Source: Hysterangium stoloniferum | Lineage: Eukaryota > Basidiomycota > Agaricomycetes > Hysterangiales > Hysterangiaceae | Direction of reading: 5' to 3' | Length of the DNA: 64,000 nucleotides | NCBI GenBank assembly: GCA_015178975.1 | Contig: WHVD01000020.1 | Location: 868,001-932,000 of the forward strand | Part shown: positions 34,391 through 45,693 of the stretch, one piece after another | Layout of the letters: every line of letters begins with the position of its first letter | How positions within the stretch are numbered: the first letter of the stretch is position 1 | Made by a program: the position numbers and the translations under genes | The notes under the pieces: model-generated | Databases searched by the model: none | What the model saw: only the letters and a program-made list of their open reading frames with translations | What the model was told of the DNA's origin: nothing

Positions 34391-34973
34391 GTATAGGCAA
34401 CGCCACTGGAGGCAACCCCAGATCAAAGAACAGTGCAGCCAGTCTGGTTGTTTCCATCAAGGAAGTTTGTGCAAGTGATAGGGTAGACTAGTGTGGGGAT
34501 GAGAGGCAAGTGGTGAGAGCAGTGAGATGACCAGTGCAGATGAAGAACCAGTGGGCGATGTGAGTGGTAGATGTGAGCGGGTGTGTTAGTTAATAAGATA
34601 CTGGTCTCCTTGTATGAGTGTGCCAAGTCACATGACTTCCGTTTACGGACACAAAAAAAACCACAAAAGAGTGATAGATGCACATGATTCATTATTCACT
34701 TATTGTTGCTTTGAAGTCATTTGCCTTGGCATATCATAAGATTCCAATTGTCTTCTTATAAACAAAAATGTTTCTATCATGGCAATGAAAGTGTGGAGAG
34801 CAAGACAACAATTATCGGCACAACAACAAATGTGCGTTCTGGAGACTCTATCATTAGTGGTGATCTTTATTTAAGTTGTGACAAATCTCACAAGTTTCTA
34901 AAAAATGTCCTGATTCCTCCAAAGCACCTCTTCAAACACTTCTCCAACTCGTTACAAAATCGCAGCGTGATTG

Positions 34974-37157
34974 CACGGTCACACAGATACCATCAATTGT
35001 GTAGCTATCTCTCCCAATGTGGGAAGAACTGAAACTGACGGATGTCGGTAGGCCGACAGGGACCAATCGGAAGGACTTGGCTTCAGCTTATGTGCTGCAC
35101 CCTCACAAGTTACCATTGGGTGTCCTTAAATTTCAGGCAGGCAGAAACTAGTCCTGTCGAGTAAACCTCTCAGTAAACTACCGATCAGAAACTGAAGGAT
35201 AATTCGAGGGTTGGGCTAAGGGGTTGGAGACCAAGAGTCGGAGATTAGAGGTTGAAGTCGTAAATGTAGGTTGAATCGTAAATTGGATGGAGTCGGAATG
35301 TGGTGGTTGTGAATAGATAATGGAGTCAGAAATTAGAGGGGTATCTAAGTCGATCTAAGTCGATATTCTGATTGTCCAGTAGTTACATTACAGCGGGTCT
35401 TATATACGAGTTATCGGCATCTAGAAACTACTAACTAAGGGAAGAGCGGAAACACTATTTGACAAATAGACTTGACTAGAAACTGGAAAGTTACGATAAG
35501 ATCGGAAGCCGAGATTTAGCCGAGAACGGGATTACGAGAAAAGGGAATAGTTCATGGGCTACAAGTATATATGGGCATATGTGAAACATGGAGTAAAATG
35601 GATCATCATAATGAACAGGGACATATCAAAGCATAACCAGATGGTACGAGTATATTTGGACAGGGGCGTAAATGGGGTTTGATCGCCATGAAGGTATACG
35701 TCAGTGTCGGTGTTCTGAAGGTTGCCGAAATAATGACTTGATCAATAACTTGGAACATCGATAGACTGTAGTATTCTTGGGGACCATCGGATTGCGACAC
35801 AGTTATGACATGGTCGTAACACAATGGCAATATCCTTGCAAGTGGCGGTAAGGCTTTCTCGGCCTTGTGATAACTGAGCGCTCATGGGTTGTAAGGATCA
35901 GATGGGGTGAAACTATGGAATATGAATTCATACACGCTGATCGAGGGGCCGCAACAGAACACCAGCCTGCGTGGACCAACTAGCTGCATCATGTGGGCAA
36001 CATGCCCCGATGACCTGCAGGAATCCCTATGCTTTGGCACTGTGGTGGGGTATATGGTCTTCTGGCGACAAGGTCCTCAAGAAGTGAGATCACATTATCT
36101 TCTTTATTGAAATGTTTCTGAATAAATCAGAGCGGTTTCAAGGATTTTTTGGCTAAAAGATTGGCCCAGGGGGGCAAGGTGATTGCGCTGGCCTGTGATC
36201 TCGGGTGACACAAAAGTTCGAATTGTGGTCAGCACACGTGACAAGGTTGTGCAGGTCTGGAACTATGACCCAAAAGGAGTGCTGCATCCAGTGTTTTCGG
36301 TTGAACTAGGCATCACTGTACCTAGGCATTTAGGATTTGTGGATAATATCACCCAAGACATCTATGTGTTTGGACTATTTAATGGACAAATGTGAGTCAG
36401 CATCATCTATGAACCCCTCCCCTTTTTTTCCAAGATGTGATAGGAGATCTTACTCACTTGTGCGAGACAGGCAAACATTGAGAGGTGACGATGGCAAGAT
36501 CATATCTATTCATGAAGTCGGCCAGAGAATGTAAGTGCAGAAGCAGCTCCGTTGGATGGTGTCACTGATTTTTTTATCAGTGGTAGTGCTGCGATCAGTG
36601 ATTGATGCAACCAGTTTGTGGTTGACAACAACTTGGATGGCTTCAGATTACACCAACTGGATGACAGCGCATACATTCACACATTCTCAACAGGACGACC
36701 AAAGAAAGGGGTCTCAAAACAAGTAGCTTTTGGAGAAGGCTCTAAAGTCATTGTCAGTGGCAGCGATCATGGGGCCATGTACATGTTCAACAGGAGGACG
36801 GGTGCAACATTGGATGTCCTTCACCACACAGATGAAGGCTTAGTGCAGACCTTGACGGTACCATTCCCGTCTAATTGCAATATTCGCCAAAGTAACATGC
36901 ACTCATTACAGACTCATGACAATGCTGGGAAAAGCATGATCATCACAGCATCTTCTAGTTTTTGCCAGAAGTCATCCATTTGCCTCTGGGCTCATGTTCA
37001 GCACGAAGAAAGACCCGTGACATCCCTCAAATGCCACTGGACACTTGGCTCAGTGATCGAATACATTTGGTATATGTTCATTAACCTCACTATATTGCTA
37101 GCTGCTGGTGTATTTGTCTATAAGAACTTGAATGTAAGTGCCACAGTAGAGATTTAA
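34974..37157 (+). pseudogene. WD40 repeat protein, split by a solo LTR
   Basis: First WD repeat starts HGHTDTINCVAISPN (34,974-35,019) and resumes as GNILASGG directly after the LTR target duplication (35,824 onward). It continues through a short intron to SDGVKLWNMNSYTLIEGP, LCFGTVVGYMVFWRQGP, VRIVVSTRDKVVQVWNYDPK and FSVELGITVPRHLGFVDN. After two further introns (about 36,391-36,435 and 36,530-36,582) come VVDNNLDGFRLHQLDDS, VIVSGSDHGAMYMFNRRTGA and SSSFCQKSSICLWAH. This is a beta-propeller protein of a type repeated in mushroom genomes. It ends in a hydrophobic helix (FINLTILLAAGVFVYKN). A TGA precedes CNQFVVDNN (CGA to TGA likely), and a frameshift lies near 36,205. Confidence 0.7.
35015..35826 (+). 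mobile_element. Solo LTR, family C, inside the WD40 gene
   Basis: An 802-bp element (35,020-35,821) with CAATG at 35,015-35,019 and 35,822-35,826. Starts TGGGAAGAACTG (decayed from TGTTAAGAACTG) and ends GGTCGTAACA. Same strand as the host gene. The 28-nt motif beginning AAGGACTTGGCTTCAGCTTA is at about 35,071. Confidence 0.87.
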
Positions 37158-37548
37158 ACATGGATGCAAACTTATGTGAGATTTCAAGCTTCACAGGTTT
37201 GGAGTATCAAAAGCATATACATGGCCGTGGGCAAGACCCGCTGATGGGCCTCATTTGATTGAGTGGGGTAGGACTTGGCGGCCAAACAACAACTTCCCAG
37301 TCGACCCATCGTGCCAAACTGCAGAGATGCGTGGAAGCGGGAGGGGACATCAGCCGAAGAACCCAGTAATGTTTCTTTGAGAATGTAGTGGGCCCAATAA
37401 GAGTTCATTCACCATCATACCTGGATATTCTTTGGAGAATGTAGTCAGCACAATACGAGTTTATTCACCATCTTACCTGGCCTTCCATCAATGCAAGACG
37501 AGGTCATGGTAATCATCTGTGTTATCCTATTTTTCCACCAATCAGACA

Positions 37549-38345
37549 GTCAGGGGTGCAGTGAAGATCTGGAGACAAAGCAGACTGCAGGTGCTGATGG
37601 GGTCGAGGGAAAGGGGGGTGGGGGAGAACAGTGGCAAACAGGAGATCAATGGGAACAAGGGACACTGATGGCACCGATACTGAGAGTAGAGCGATGAAGG
37701 TAATGACACTGATGGCCCCGATACTGAGAGTAGAGCGATGAAGGTAATGACACTGATGGCCCCAATTGAGAGAGAGAGAGCGATGAGGGTGACGGTGGAG
37801 GAGATGTGAGTGGGCGACTAATGAGGAGGTCACTCCCTCATGTATACATGTGAGGGAGAAGTGAACTATCATTGAAGTCCTGTTTCAACAAGATGAGGTG
37901 TCAAAAGAATTGCTCTGCATAGTATCAAAAATGAACCATGAATTTACTTAATCAATCAGATTCCTGATGTGTTGGTGTACTGTCAGGTATGGACTTTGAA
38001 GTTGGGGTCGAAGGGGCTCATGGATGTGGCAGGTCAGGGTGTGGGATGGAGTTTGAAAGGTAAGAGTGCCTGATTACTAAGATTTTCCTTTGCATGTGTA
38101 TGCAATGGAGGTTATCCTCCCTAGCTCTTTCCACACATCATTTTAGATGTGTATACATCTTTGAGGTCTTGTTCTCTAATCGCCCGACCTTCTAGGCTTC
38201 CTGGTCCCTCTAGCTCTTGTCTCCCATCACCTTTCCACCTGGCACCATCCTCTTAGACGTACACGTCTAAGAAATCCTCTCAAGACACAACCCTATCACC
38301 ACCAGTACTTGGTCTGGACATCCTTGTGGGAGTGTAATACCAATA
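37549..38345 (-). repeat. Right arm of the long inverted repeat
   Basis: About 800 bp, reverse complement of 27,293-28,482 but with single copies of the parts tandemly duplicated there. Better preserved hairpins: CTTAGACGTACACGTCTAAG (about 38,254), AGATGTGTATACATCT (about 38,144) and CCCTCATGTATACATG (about 37,838). Confidence 0.75.
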
Positions 38346-38700
38346 CCAGTACATACAACCATCATTCTTACTCCCTCTGATCTAATGTTCACCACAGTGA
38401 CAACGTCCCCAATATCAGAAGTCGTAGATTTTTCTTCAATTGTCACAATCATGGCCATCATACCTGTAAGCCCCATCCATGTTCTAGTCACTGAACCTTT
38501 GTCTAACTTAAAATCAAAATTCAGATTGAACGCAATGTTTTCTTCCATGAAAATCTTGTCTTCTCGTCACCAAATGCGACCACTCTCCCCCCCATCCCCG
38601 ATTACCTCGAAAACAGAGATCTTGCGAATGAGATTTTTGCCAGTGATGACCCCAAAGCTGCACAGACCATTCAATGGGCAATAGACAGTTAGCCTCAAGT
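38346..38700 (-). other. Open minus-strand region, unidentified
   Basis: A minus-strand frame to about 38,267 reads LCSFGVITGKNLIRKISVFE and, one frame over, MEENIAFNLNFDFKLDKGSV. It extends into the inverted repeat arm, so it is probably chance or very old coding sequence. Confidence 0.2.
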
Positions 38701-38737
38701 CGCATGGACACCACTGCACCACCGGTTTGAAGGTCCT

Positions 38738-41079
38738 TTGTTCTTGCGGCTCACTCATGATCGATACTCACTGCCCATACAATTGGTCGATGGGATGTGG
38801 AAATTGTTGCCTTATTTAGCCAAGACATGGCAAGTGTTGGAAAATGGATTGATACATGTAGCAGATCACTTGCTGGGCCATGGAGGGCTTCTATTCCCTC
38901 TCAACTTCGGACATCTCCCCCATCCCTTTGCGAAAGGCTGTCTACGCTCACAGAAACTCAAGAGACATGCTGTGGGATGTGCACTCGCCTCCCGTGATGC
39001 ATTCCTGCCACTCATGGTGATGTGTTCAATGGTCATCTCAATTGTGTCACATGTGGCAAAACTGGGAGAGACTCCTCCATGGATCAAGGCTCTCAAAGAC
39101 AATGGGATCCATTCTGAGTGGGTGGAACAACTCAGAAGGTCTTGCATCAGTAATCTCACATCCGATATTCCATGGGCTGGTGTCCTAGTGCACATCTCAA
39201 ATTTTCATAACCCCAGTCTCTTACCTCTCATGTTGGGCAATAGTGTTCCCATTTGGTACTACTGGGGATAGTGGAGTGGTAAGCCTCTACATAGCAAGCT
39301 CAAGACTGTCCAGCAGTACTGCCCCATAAGGAAAGAGGTTGAAGTGGTGATCGCTCGCCTGGGGCAACCTGCCACAGGTTCCAATGAAAACACTGTGACC
39401 CCTTCCACAGCTCCTAAACCCCAAGTACACAGCCATCAGCAACAAGGAGAAACTTGGCAAGACTTTTTCAAGAGACAGGATGCTAGACACACCAAGTTGG
39501 AAAAGAATGAAAGTCTAGAAAAGAAACAAAAACGGCTCGACCACGAACACTCACACAGCAACATGGCTCCGACCGGCAGGAAGGGAAAGGCAGTTGTGTA
39601 TGCTTGGATCGAGGAGAACAGTTTCCATGTGCAAACCAAAGTCAACCGTGGGGAGGTGGGAGATTGGTGGGAAAACTACAGCGGGAACCAATTGTGGTAC
39701 AACAGTTTTGAGGACAAATGGGACCTGTGCACCGAATTCGACCCTGAAGCCAGGAATATTGTTTCACTGACTATGAGGAGACCTCTGGTGGCTATGATCG
39801 TCGGGATGGACCACAGGTTGAAAAGCCTCCACCCTTCAAACTTTGCAACCTCCCCCCACCACCATCGTGAAACTCCTGGGGAGATGATCTCACGAGAGCC
39901 TATGGCACTGGTGATCCAAATGATGAGGTGAAAGTGGTTGGTGCTACAGAACCATTACTGGATATATTGCACGCTCAGTTTGGATTCATGCTAGATATCT
40001 CAAAGTTCCCATATCAGAAGATCACAGACCCATCACTCTAGCATATGCCTTGGGGGGATGTGAGGAGAAACCTGGCAAACACTGAATCCTCCATTGGGGA
40101 TGAATATAAGGATGCAATTGGAGATTTCACGGACTTGCTACTGGCGGATCATGATCCACCTGGGAGTATTTGGGATCTGAGCCCCCTGTGCCTGTGGCCT
40201 TTGTTGGAAAAATTGACCTCTCAAGATCTCATCTTCGAATTGGTGAACAACGAGCCTTACTACTTCCTCAACAACAGTGTACGTGGCATATGGCAAATCA
40301 TGACATGAGATGCAGCATCAGCACTACAGTGTCTTCGAGTGTGCAAACATCGTCGAGAGGATCTGGCATGCTATCGGCATTCCGTTCACTACTCGGATCC
40401 CTTCTTCCATCCCTTTCATCCCCCCTTATTCCTCAGGCCCACCTCCGCCCAGCATCCATAGCATTGGACTTGGGTGGTGTGACATGTCATACAAACCTGA
40501 TGCAGTTGATTACATGGCATACCGAGAACAGCGAGATGTGTTCTTCCATCACCCTCGTGCACGTGTGGCTCTTCTCAGAGGTGGTATCATATGGTGTCTG
40601 GCGATGCAGAGTATATCCCAGGACGCTGTGCTTGTGGGTCCTACTGATGAGGTGTTCACACATGGCCAAGCTTTTCAAACATCGGATGGCACCTACTGGT
40701 GGGACGATGACCTTTCAGAGGATGAGCTAAACCTCATCTGTGGGGTATACAAAGTGTGCACAGGTAAATCATAGCTCACTCTTTTTTTTTTCATCTCTGT
40801 TCCATCTAATTTTTATGTACAGGGTATGGTCAACAGGCTGTGGATATGTCATGGTGGCCAAAACCCATGATATGGCAAAGGGGTAATTTGGATGTTGGAT
40901 ACTGGTCACATGCTTGCGAAGAGTGGTTTCAAAACCAGCATACCCACATTCTCAACAGATCTGCTGACTTAAGAAGTGCTAAGAAGTGGGGCTCTTCCTT
41001 GGTAATGTCGAGGAAACAAGGAAAGCTGGCTACTAAGAATGCAAAGCTTGCGGAAAGGTGTATTTTACACAAAGAGTAG
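38738..41079 (+). pseudogene. Uncharacterised mushroom protein family U2, decayed
   Basis: Plus-strand pieces in order: AKTWQVLENGLIHVADHLL, ALASRDAFLPLMVMCSM (39,000), WVEQLRRSCISNL and VPIWYYWG, then a TAG (39,269-39,271). Next, in the same frame: WQDFFKRQDARHTKLEKNES, GRKGKAVVYAWIEENSFHV and DKWDLCTEFDPE. A frameshift near 39,840 leads to LLDILHAQFGFMLDISKF, WGDVRRNLANTESSIGDEYK and DAASALQCLRVCKHRREDL. A second shift leads to WDDDLSEDELNLICGVYKV. A 57-nt intron (40,767-40,823 region) precedes a last exon with DMSWWPKPMIWQRGNLDVGY. I recall this arrangement from many mushroom predicted proteins of unknown function. Two frameshifts and several stops show decay. Confidence 0.6.
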
Positions 41080-42387
41080 AGGTCATTGTTCTACCTGGAG
41101 ATTTTCTGATTCATGAAATTCAACTTCTAATAAAATTGCTCATCTTTGTAATACAGTAGGTCACTGCTCTGCATATCAGTGACATTAATACATTGCACAT
41201 ACATGAAGTATAAGTCAGGCCCGTGAGGATTAGATAGTAAAGTCTTGTTGTGTATCTTGTGCACTGTTCACGCAATGGGCAGGCAGAGTGTGTGCGATCG
41301 TTGGCCAATGGTCTAGCATTGATCTGCTGATGGGCGGGAAATGGGCGGGCAATGAGCGGGCAATTAGTTTAAGGTCTTTGTAATGTATTAGCCTTATTTC
41401 AATATTATTTTCTGGAAAAAGGAGTCCAATGCTCAATCAAAATGTGCAAATACTCAATTCACTGCAAGGTAAAATAATTTAAGTATTTGATATTAATCAG
41501 TGGCAGCCTTAATAGACTTAGAACCCCTGAAGTCAAGAGTTTACTTGAATATATGCACCCTACTTCGCAAAGAAGGTTTTGAGAGCTGCTTGTGCAAGCT
41601 TGTTCTTTTTCTGTGATAACAACTACTAAAATAAGAATAACAATTTACTGATTCCAAAGCTAGATTTAACTTCAATGCTAGCTAGTTTATATATATTTTA
41701 TACTATTTGTCAAACAGTAAAAATATTTATAAACGGGTCAAAAGATTAGATATAGAATAAAACACTATTTGGCTAATATATGCTTTATTTACACTAACCT
41801 ACAAGGTCTACTGTGATATTAACTTATCAGGATCTTAATGTAGTCTTAAGGATTCTGCAAGGATATTCTCAGTATTTGTTTATGTGAATATGCTTTACTG
41901 ATTCACAATAAATGAACAAAGGAACAGGATTATTTGCAATGTAATAAACAGTCAAATTACTCAACTAGAGGTGACTGAAGTCTTAAACTACAAATAACAA
42001 TGTAGAGAAAACTAATAATCAAATACTCAATTAAGAGATGACTATAGTATAAGATTATTTATATATTATTAGTTGATAACCAACAACTCTAACTGAAGTG
42101 GAAATAATATATAAAAGATAGCCAACTATTCAATTAAGAAGTGGCAAGGGGGAACAAAAGTCAACAACTCAGATTGAGGTGACAGGGGAACAGCAGATCA
42201 GTCAACAGCTCAGATTGAGGTGACAAGGGATCTGATTGGGCCAACAACTCTGATAGAGGTGGCAAGGGTTTCCAACAGCTCAGATAGAGGTGGAATTAGA
42301 TGTCCAACTGCCCAGATAGGGGTGGAGTAGCCTGCTTGCTGCAGTGACACACACAGATGTGGTGAGATGATATGATTGATTGGTTTT

Positions 42388-42610
42388 TTTATTCAAGGCT
42401 GGAGCTGAGCTCCTTATATACATTTTAGTCTGAGACATTTAGAAGATTCTAGAAGATTTAATGATGTCATTCTGGGAGGAGTGATGTCATTTAGAATTTT
42501 CTAGAATTTTCTAGAGCATTGTGGAAGGTTCTAACTACTTCTAAGACACTATAGAATATTCTTGGCATAATGGAACATTGTAGAATTTTATAGAATATTC
42601 TACAATATTC
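42388..42610 (-). promoter_or_regulatory. Putative heat-responsive LTR promoter (HSE arrays plus TATA box)
   Basis: Minus-strand TATATAAGG (42,412-42,420), with AATAAA at 42,388-42,393. Upstream of the TATA box are GAA/TTC units spaced by 2 nt, the heat shock element pattern: GAAgaTTCtaGAA (42,442-42,454), GAAttTTCtaGAAttTTC plus GAG (42,494-42,516), GAAggTTC (42,524-42,531), GAAtaTTC (42,554-42,561), and a run at 42,583-42,610 with six units, two off by one base. Confidence 0.55.
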
Positions 42611-42717
42611 TATCTAATATTAGTACCTATTAACTAATGTTCCATTGGAAGCCACTGGAATGTTCCAGAGAGTTTCCTGTTTTTGTTGCAGTAGCATATA
42701 TGATGACATAATGCTCT

Positions 42718-42860
42718 CGCGCCTGTGCGCGCGCATGACACCCTTCGCGTGTTGTGACTGTCACGCGTTGTGACAGTCGCGCGCCTCTGTGACCGTCGCG
42801 CGCCTCTGTGACCGTCGCGCGCCCTTGTGACAACTGTCACCTGTTATGACGGTTGTCACT
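42718..42860. repeat. CpG-rich 19-bp minisatellite in AT-rich DNA
   Basis: About three units of GTGACCGTCGCGCGCCTCT with degenerate units (TGTGACTGTCACGCGT and similar) on both sides. Strikingly rich in CGCGCG within very AT-rich surroundings; frames over it (42,630-42,840) are artefacts. Confidence 0.7.
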
Positions 42861-43791
42861 CGTTGTGACGATTTTCCCGCGCACCGTGTAATAAACGCCA
42901 GGCCGGTTTTATATTATTATATAATTATTATATTTACTTTTAGTTAGTTATAAATATAATATTTTATTATAATAATATAAAAATATATATATTTCACCTT
43001 GATAATGCGCGAGTATTTCAAATCGCGTCTTGTCAGCGTCGGAGTTTGAAATGTCACATGATTACTCGCGCGTTGTGAATAAGCGCTGAGTCGCCGACAT
43101 ATTAATCAAAAAAGAATAAAAAGTAGAAATTCAATTACTTGCTCAATCTATTAGATAAAAATACAAAATAAATTGTATAAATTCAGGATAAATCAAAACA
43201 ATATTGTACAATTTAATCGTCGCAATATAAGTACATTTGAATATTTGTTTTCGCAATTTGTTAGGGGAAATTGTTTAAAAATTGGAAAAAACTTAGAAAT
43301 ACATAACAGTCTTTACAAAACTTAGGGTTTTATTTTATTTTTAAACCTATGTTCAAACTTGAGGTTTCTATAAGGGGTAAACATTTGTCTGGACTTAGAA
43401 TAAAAACTCTGGTAAAAGTGTGTCCTAAACAACAAGTTCGGATCATGTCTAAACTAGAATTAAAAGAGAAAGTGTATAAGTTTGGGGCCTAATTATACCT
43501 GTAGTATAGTCTTAGGTTTAGACATTGCTTTCCACAGATATCCACATTTTGAGTTTACATTCTTACTTGAACTTATGTCTATAATTGAAGTAATAACTGA
43601 GTTCAAATCCATTTTAGGACTTAAAGTTTTGTAAACAGGTTTAGATAATATTTTAGTGCCGCCTTAAATGTTGTAACTCTTGATGTGTCACATTGTCACA
43701 TCAGCATTTGTGGGATAGAGGGTATCAAAGTACATCACATTGTAAGAATCCCTCTAAAATACATCGGGTTAGCTTGTAAATATCGCAAGTG

Positions 43792-44087
43792 ATTTCTGTT
43801 GTAAAGAGGGAACAATAACAGTCAAATTACCTCAGAGCACAATGACTACTTGAATCTATTATTAGATTCCTATTATGCCCCTTATTCTAAGTGGCACGTG
43901 ACTGTGGATATATATGCCCATTGTTATACTCATTTAGATAGAACAATGGACATATTAGTATAAAGTAAATAGGTATTGTACGATAGTAAAAAACAACAGG
44001 GTTAGTCTACTTGCACTCCTCTACTTGCACTCAGGAGTTTCCTGAGTGGCACTGCGTCTATAAGTTGCGACCTTTTACAATAATTTC
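43792..44087. mobile_element. Solo LTR-like insertion (family F) in gene A copy 2
   Basis: A 286-bp insertion (43,797-44,082) begins TGTTGTAAAG and ends CTTTTACAATA (probably ..ACAACA before mutation), flanked by ATTTC (43,792-43,796, 44,083-44,087). Copy 1 is uninterrupted here (GAGTAATTTCATTCACC near 1,650). Contains GGATATATATGCCC. Confidence 0.7.
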
Positions 44088-44099
44088 ATTCACCATGTC

Positions 44100-44429
44100 G
44101 TATATGCTGGAATCTGCAAGCCTGGGGAATCACAGTACGAGGACTCTCGACTGTTAGAGCGTAGCTACTTAGAGTGGAGCGGTGTAGAACTAAACTGGTG
44201 ATATAACTAGGCTTCCAGATGAGGTTCTACTCTCATCTGGAACGAACTATATACTAGTATACATGGTCTATGTAGTGGTCTGTGCATAAACCTTGTTACC
44301 AAGGTATGCGAACTACAGAACCTTAGACTAAATATAACTATCACATGACATGAACCGGTCTGAAATATACAATCACAAAATGAGTTATGATATCATACTT
44401 ATGGTATGTTATCATAATCTAATAGTATA
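44100..44429. mobile_element. Second insertion (family G) in gene A copy 2
   Basis: A 320-bp insertion (44,105-44,424) flanked by GTATA (44,100-44,104, 44,425-44,429). It starts TGCTGGAATC and ends AATCTAATA. Copy 1 has only CACCATCTCCCATAGTCCC at this site. The ends are less LTR-like than those of family F, so the class is open. Confidence 0.55.
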
Positions 44430-45693
44430 GTGCCAAAATGGTTTCTTTCACACCGGATGATCTAGTGCATTCGAGCCATTTGTATGCGTCCTCAGGTTCA
44501 GGGCCCGGATTACGGAAAACTTGAAAAAGTACATTGTCTTGTGCGTTACTGTAGCCCAAGAACTCAGCAATGCTAGGGTCCTTGAACATGAATGCAATTG
44601 GACTACTGGGGTTATTTAATCTGATGTGTTTCATTCTTACCACATGTCTTGACAGGAAGTGAGGTCCGTTGAAACTATATCAAAAGTGTGATATGTTGTT
44701 TCGGAAACCCAAACCAGCCAAAGCAAAACTCCCACCTCTTTGTGTCTCAAATCCCATGTGGTCTCCCGCCCTCGTACATTTTGACCAACACCGCCTTGCC
44801 ATCACTTTCAGTTTTCGCCTCACAAAGTTTAACACTCCACCGCAAGGTGACCGGATGACTTCCGGCCTTTTCATAATCATAATCATTGTGGTTCGCGACC
44901 GATAAGGTGCGTAACAGTTGCAAGTCCCTTCGATCGACCAAGTACTGTCTCATTACGATAAGTCCACGGGCATGATCTTTGAGGTGACAGAACGGGCTTA
45001 CGCGTTCACTAATATCGTTTCCTCCTCTGCCCGTGACCGACGAAAACGAATCAAGAATGATATCGTCCGTTCTGGTATCAGCGACGGCTACGAGTTGAGC
45101 AACGGCTAATGAAGTACCCAGCGAAAAATACATCTAAGAGCCAATATGTATAACAAACGACTATGAGTGTCACTTTCAGCACGCACCATGGCCTCTTTCT
45201 CCGCTTCTTCCAATCGCCTTTCCAGTTTGCCGATAGACTTATCTCGTTGTCGCATCCAAGACACAACGTGTGCTTTAAGTCCTGTTCTTGGTTTGTATGA
45301 CCTTGCAAGCGTAAGAACATCCTCAAGTGCACTGAAACAATCCATTTATGCGTCAAGTACGGTTACTCAGTGAGTCTCAAGTTGCCACTTCTGATAATCG
45401 TCCAATATAGTTTTGAAATCATCCGGGACATTCTCCCACTTTCCTCAGCTGATCGTGGAAAGCGACGAGGCGACGTCCAATCGTCTGGACAAGGGTATTC
45501 AATCTCTCTTTTTGCTCCCCGCTTGCCTGGTGATTATGAATCATGATCCACATCAGCTCTTACCCTGGTGTTGATGCATACGACTTACTTTTCTAACGTT
45601 CATAATATCCAAAACAAGGGTTGCTACACTCTTCAAGACAGGTACTGGAACGGCATCGCCAGCGACTTTGACAACAATGGCTGCAATGTCCAT

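Larger units (their letters stand above)
41080..43683. other. AT-rich gene-free interval with an LTR-like region
   Basis: No coding region. A degenerate repeat with core CAACAACTCAGATTGAGGTG recurs at about 41,955, 42,020, 42,077 and 42,126, then five times between 42,160 and 42,330. On the minus strand this follows a TATA box, an AATAAA and upstream heat-shock-like motifs, so most of 41,950-42,900 is probably one LTR in minus orientation; its ends are not resolved. 42,900-43,650 is very AT-rich with nothing identifiable. Confidence 0.45.
43684..45693 (-). pseudogene. Gene A copy 2, N-terminal exons present, C-terminal half missing
   Basis: Same order as copy 1. Exon 1 (45,589-45,693) is in frame here: MDIAAIVVKVAGDAVPVPVL then KSVATLVLDIMN. 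Exon 3 contains LARSYKPRTGLKAHVVSWMR (45,190-45,340). The segment from 45,133 down reads MYFSLGTSLAVAQLVAVADT but lacks 30 bp found in copy 1. Then come NPSSPIAFMFKDPSIAEFLG and DNVLFQVFRNPGPEPEDA (44,430-44,640). Similarity to copy 1 ends at 43,684, and everything corresponding to 690-1,535 is absent. Two LTR-like insertions interrupt the 3' part. The intact first exon makes this the best N-terminal reference. Confidence 0.6.

Noticed and set aside
27390-38270. Compensatory base changes as proof of a structured RNA
   Set aside because: Every paired change examined can be explained by CpG decay in both arms of a palindrome, so covariation is not demonstrated.
42630-42840. Two Arg/Thr-rich minus-strand frames
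   Set aside because: Translation of the CpG-rich minisatellite.
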